Assembly: GCF_024763615.1 (NCBI RefSeq)
Contig: NC_077222.1
Span: forward strand, 41,106,001-41,170,000
Origin: Phlebotomus papatasi
Lineage: Eukaryota > Arthropoda > Insecta > Diptera > Psychodidae
Reading direction: 5' to 3'
DNA length: 64,000 nt
Shown here: positions 59,649 to 64,000 of the stretch, piece by piece
How the letters are laid out: every line of letters begins with the position of its first letter
Numbering within the stretch: position 1 is the first letter of the stretch
The notes under the pieces: generated by a model
What the model was told of the DNA's origin: nothing
The model's input: the letters and a program-made list of their open reading frames with translations, nothing else
Databases searched by the model: none
Translations under genes and position numbers: made by a program

Positions 59649-62260
59649 ACAGTTAGATTTATATTCCTTACAAGAAAATTTTATTTTAGCACTTCACCAG
59701 AATCAAATGTGACTTACACACCTGAGAGCTTTTTTTTGTATTTAAAAAATGCCATTTTCTCATTAAAAGTTTATTTTATAGGAAGCGAATTAATTTTGCA
59801 ACTCCTTTCTTCCTATCAGTTTTTTTTTTTTGGGGTATTTCGAAAATTTATTTTATTTTTAAAAATGTTGAAAGGGGTTTTTTGGGGCGGACTTATGGCT
59901 TGCATCAAGTTGCAAGATAAAATCGGGTTTACTTTTAGGAAATTTATTAGGCTTAATAACCTTTTAATTTTTTTTGGAGGATAATTTGTGTTGCTCAGAT
60001 CAAGGGAAATACATTTACGATTGGTTTCTTTTGCTCCAAGCGTTTCAATTATTCATTCCAAATATTGTTTGGGTTCAAAAATTAATTTCAATAAAGTTAT
60101 ATATTTATTGTATCGTGCTGATTTACTCGTGGACTCTATCGAAATTATTAAATCGTTTATAGTAAACGGATGGATGTAGGACTCGTGAGTTTTCTGGCAT
60201 GTTCCCTTTCTATTAATTTTGTGTAACGACTTTACAAATCTATCAAGTTCACATGCTAAAGCATTTCGCAAAGTCTTTTCGAATTCACCACATCATTAAA
60301 TCCAACTTTTTAGTTTAATACAAAAAAGGTCCATTGACTGTACAGAATATAAATTAAGCTATGGTGAAAACACAAAGGGACTATTGACAGCCTAGTTGGT
60401 TCAATTGATCCTCATCAAGAAACAGTCCAATGGAGGAGAAAGCTGTTAGAAAAGGTATATACAAAAAATATTCAGGTAAGAATTCCTGTGTCAATAATTA
60501 AGGTGAAAAATAGAAGAATAGTAAATATTTCAATCTAAATCAATTTCCGGATAAAATCTACAAGATGTGAGAAGAGTGAATGAGAGGGATTTGCCTCGAT
60601 GAATCTATTGGAATATCACTTTGTCAGACTCTAAATTGGATATACAGGGTGAACAACTGAAAGTTTTCTATAAACAAAAATGTTGTATTTGCACAATTAG
60701 CTTTTACAAAATATTAGGTTTCATGCTGTATTTAACAGATCACCAAAAGGGAATTCAACAAATCAAAAAAGTCACAAGAATCAAATGTTATAAATCAACA
60801 GCACACGAGACACGTGTTCTTCCACATAAATTACCAATATAGCAATCTCCCCCAATCTATAAAATGCACTAAATATGCAACTTTTTGAATCGTGTGCCCA
60901 CCAAGAATCGTGATTAAGAATTCGTGGCCATATACCTTTTTCACCATAGTATCTAGGGGAACAATTAAAAGTAAATTGTTTTTGAGAAAGACAATCATTA
61001 ACATAACTCTATGATTGGACATTTTCCTAAGTAAAAATCCTTCAGTATGGTTTCAAGGAAGCACAAACGTGTGAAGAAATCAACAAATTATTTTATGCAA
61101 TCCATCGAAAATGTTACAAATACAAATAAATACCATATTAATTGTCTGTTTAATAGCATTTTCATTTTACCAGGCAGCAAATACCGAGAAGAATTATAAA
61201 TACATGAATTACATTTTATGTAATGTTTCATCATCTCTCATATCGTCCGTTGTCTCATCGTGATCTCTTTTTCTCGAAGAAGTGAAAGATTTGCAGGTCA
61301 AGTGAGATAATTTTGAATGGAAGACAATCCTCATATATGGAGCCTCCTCTTTGAAAATGCGTAATATGCAAAAAGGCCAAAAAAGTAAAATCTGAGAGAC
61401 ATGAGACCAATTGCATCTGAAATACGCGGCACTTTTCCAACTGAAGGAGTGAAAGGTTTATAGTTGATCATCATTGCACGATATTACAATTCCCTTTCAA
61501 TACCATCCGCAACACCGCAGCAACATTCTTCAAATAGAAAGACTTTGCAAGAAACATACACAAAAAAAAACAAATTGTTAGACCACAAAGCGAGAGGTAA
61601 AGAGACACTCGGAGCAGTAAAAGAGATTCAACTAATTAAAGCATGAAATCGCCAGTCGATGTGAATTTTAACATTAATCGATGCTTCGGAGATAAGGCAC
61701 AAAAAAATCAGTGGACAGGCATAATAATTGAATGAAAATGAAAGCAGTGAAAAATTTTCAAATCAGCTGCACTTTCAAAAACATCATCTTGCAAGATTCT
61801 CATCGGCATTTCCTTTTTTTTTGTGTGTAAACAACCAATGTAAAATTTAAATCTGAGAATTTTGCACATCAAAAATTAAGATTGTCGTTTTGGTCACTTT
61901 CCAGTTAATAGCAATCTACTTTCATTATTTATCTGTTGCCAATTTGATTTTTACAACCAGTCAGTCAAATTGTGACTTAAGATATGATGAAGCATTTAAG
62001 ATTGACAAGAGCATTGCTATATAGCGCTCAACATTGAGCTAAGAATGTTTTTTTTTGTTTAAATGCTGTTTCAACCAATGTATTATATAAGGTTGTTCTG
62101 TTTATGAGATTTCACTCTTCTATATCCGTATGATCCGTATTATATTTTATATGTTCACAGTGCAGTGTCAATTTCTCAGCTTTTCGGAATGCTCAAATTC
62201 AAGCATTTTGCAAAGTTTTATTTTACTACGCTACTTTTTATGTTTTACGATTTATTATTT
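59649..62260. other. Intergenic filler, nothing recognised
   Basis: AT-rich sequence. Frames at 59610-59984 and 59974-60179 start in the MITE end or in filler and show no domain. Confidence 0.35.
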
Positions 62261-62900
62261 ACCAAGTCGGAGGTAATGGTGATTTCCCGACAACGTGAAC
62301 AACAATGCACTCTACATGTTAGTGGAGAACCATAGGAAAATATAGAGAAATTCAAGTATCTCGGGGTGTTATTCACGAGTGATGGTAGATTTCACACCGA
62401 ACTATCCTCGCGAATCGGTCAGGCTTCTGCAGTGATGAGGAAGCTTGGCAGAAGAGTGGTAAATAAGGCCGAGCTTATTCGTTCGGTTAAGTTATCGGTT
62501 TTCAAAGCTATGTTCATTTCTATTTTCAACTATGGCCATGAGATTTGGGTAATGACCAAAAGTATAAGATCACGAGTACAAGCAAGCTGCCGAGAAGAGG
62601 TACCTCCGGGCGGTTAAGGGAATCACTCATCGAGATCGAGTGAGGAATGTAGCCGTTCGTGAGGAGCTAAAAGTCGAGGAGTTGCTTCTTCGTATTGAGA
62701 GATCACAACTTCGATGGTATGGTCATGTTCAGCGCATGAATTAAGAAAGATGCCCCAGAAAAGCTATGTAAGCCATTGTGAGGAGGCATCGACCTTGGGG
62801 CAGACCTAGGATGGCTGAATTAAATTCAGAATCTTGCACGGGAGCGCCTTGGGATTGACCTAGAATACCTCACTAAATTGGCGAGGGAAATGCGCTAGTT
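62261..62900 (+). pseudogene. Decayed C-terminal fragment of a LINE reverse transcriptase
   Basis: Reading frames pieced by eye show TKSEVMVISRQREQ, then a TAG. These are followed by KFKYLGVLFTSDGRF, KLSVFKAMFISIFNYGHEIW and, after a frameshift near 62580, RDRVRNVAVREELKVEELLL and RIERSQLRWYGHVQRM. These are the post-YADD segments common to many RTE/CR1-like reverse transcriptases. At least one frameshift and several stops make it non-functional. The 5' part, including the catalytic core, is missing. Confidence 0.82.
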
Positions 62901-63045
62901 CTATATTAATGAAAGTGTCAAAATTTTTAACTTGCAGCCCCTGTATCCGGGAAAATTCTTGAGCTAGATCGAATTATATTTATGTTCTGAAAAGGCCTTG
63001 ACGTCAGCTAAAACATACTAAAGTTTCAGCTTAATCGGTAATATT
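62900..63045. repeat. Fragment matching the family E palindrome arm
   Basis: TATGTTCTGAAAAGGCCTTG, AGCCCCTGTATC and AACATACTAAAGTTTCAGCT match 29377-29510 in the same orientation. It directly follows the LINE fragment. Confidence 0.65.
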
Positions 63046-64000
63046 GTGGTTCAAAAATAAAAATCACACTTTATAACGTATTATGTGAAATACAGTAAAA
63101 TTTTAATGAGCAACTGTCATACTATAGAGTTATTATATTGAATATAAGGCAAAAAATATAGGTTTATAACCGTTTCAGATCGATTCATGCTTGCTCTGGG
63201 GTCCCAAATTCCAAGACCTATTAATTTATGCTAAACTTGCTTACGTTCTTTACAGCTGTTTAATTTTTGACTAATTGACTAGTTCAAGGTCATTGTGATG
63301 TAAGGTAAACGCACCATATACAGGGGGTCCCGGGGTTATGCACTTCAGGTTTATGGACCTGACGGGATTATGTACACAAAATTATGCTGTTTTGCCTACC
63401 ATTTCGGGAGCTCAATTATAAAATCAATTTAGAAATAACCTCTAGAAAAGTGAGGTATCTGTGAAATAAATTTTTTCACCATTTTTGTGTTTTTGGCTCT
63501 AGAACCTACCATGAAATATTTGAGCTCTATAAACCAATTGATAAGCTAAATTACGTTATGATAAAGCTCAGTTCCTGTTCCTTATTTTATTACTATTTTT
63601 TTCTTTGAGCCCAAGCAAGAATTAAAAAACGTCTTTCCAATGCTCTCCATGATCAGAAAATTTTCTACACTTTAAATGTTTTCCTCATTGTAAAAATATG
63701 TGTCAATCAGTAATAGTACTTTTCTTTTTGTTATTTTAAGATTCTTGGAGTATAGAAACTTTTTATATTGATAGTGTAAAGTTAATTTTGTTTCTTCAGT
63801 GAAATTCTGAAGAAACGACATTAAGGAAAACCATTTCAAACAACTGGATGAAAGTCATTATACTGAACCCTTGTTGAGAACAAAAAATTCTATCAATTCT
63901 TACGACTTTGCTGTGAGTTTAATATCAATTCATATGGCAAATTACACAAATAATTTTGTAATCACCAAAACTAAACTCTATAAAATTAGACCAATGCGCT
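63046..64000. other. Intergenic filler, nothing recognised
   Basis: No gene is recognised. A GC-richer stretch near 63322 (CAGGGGGTCCCGGGGTTATG) could be the start of a repeat that has no partner in this window. Confidence 0.35.

Noticed and set aside
59610..59984. Plus-strand 124-codon frame
   Set aside because: It begins in the MITE inverted end (same residues appear in the opposite frame at 59212-59394) and runs into AT-rich filler.
1..64000. CRISPR array, prokaryotic operon or prophage
   Set aside because: Spliced genes, pol III SINEs, LINE and MITE content show eukaryotic nuclear DNA; no regularly spaced identical repeats with unique spacers.

Overview
This window looks like nuclear DNA of a dipteran insect. 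It is AT-rich, genes are split by small and very large introns, and cuticle-protein, PIF/Harbinger, I-clade LINE and tRNA-derived SINE signatures are present. The mixture would suit a nematoceran such as a sand fly, but nothing here fixes the species. Most ATG-to-stop frames are chance frames; true coding sequence is sparse.

Host genes. (1) A four-exon plus-strand gene (coding 13098-48148) encodes a 194-residue secreted protein with one peritrophin-A/CBM14 chitin-binding domain (CPAP1-type cuticular protein). All exon phases agree; its first intron is about 29 kb. (2) A minus-strand gene leaves the left edge: exons at 692-895 and 419-561 encode a Cys-containing coiled coil like the B-box C-terminal region of TRIM/RBCC proteins. 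A candidate first exon lies at 12955-13086, with its ATG only 11 bp from the CPAP1 ATG and pointing the other way, so the two 5' ends must overlap. The link between that exon and 692-895 is inferred.

Transposons fill the rest. 14669-18257 is a 3.6 kb PIF/Harbinger element with 18-bp terminal inverted repeats, an apparently intact spliced DDE transposase (minus) and a Myb/SANT-like partner gene (plus) with one in-frame stop. 53605-59193 is an apparently full-length I-clade LINE (minus) with 12-bp target-site duplications, intact ORF1 (CCHC knuckles), intact ORF2 (endonuclease, reverse transcriptase, RNase H, CCHC) and a (TAA)n tail. 62261-62900 is a decayed C-terminal piece of another LINE.

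About twenty non-autonomous inverted-repeat elements (MITEs, foldbacks) are visible, including a MITE inside a MITE (3272-4203), two abutting elements sharing one TAA (21776-22440), a 1.8 kb element with nested palindromes (28532-30340), an 868-bp element built of short ATGGTAAATTTTAC-like units with a SINE inside (46864-47731), and a very similar long hairpin (arms about 380 bp, roughly 94% identical by eye) at 49600-50548. Next to it lies a diverged tandem array of ~295-bp units (50784-52620) whose motif AAATTTTAGTATGTTGTAG recurs in two other loci.

All boundaries and identities were read by eye; no database search was possible.
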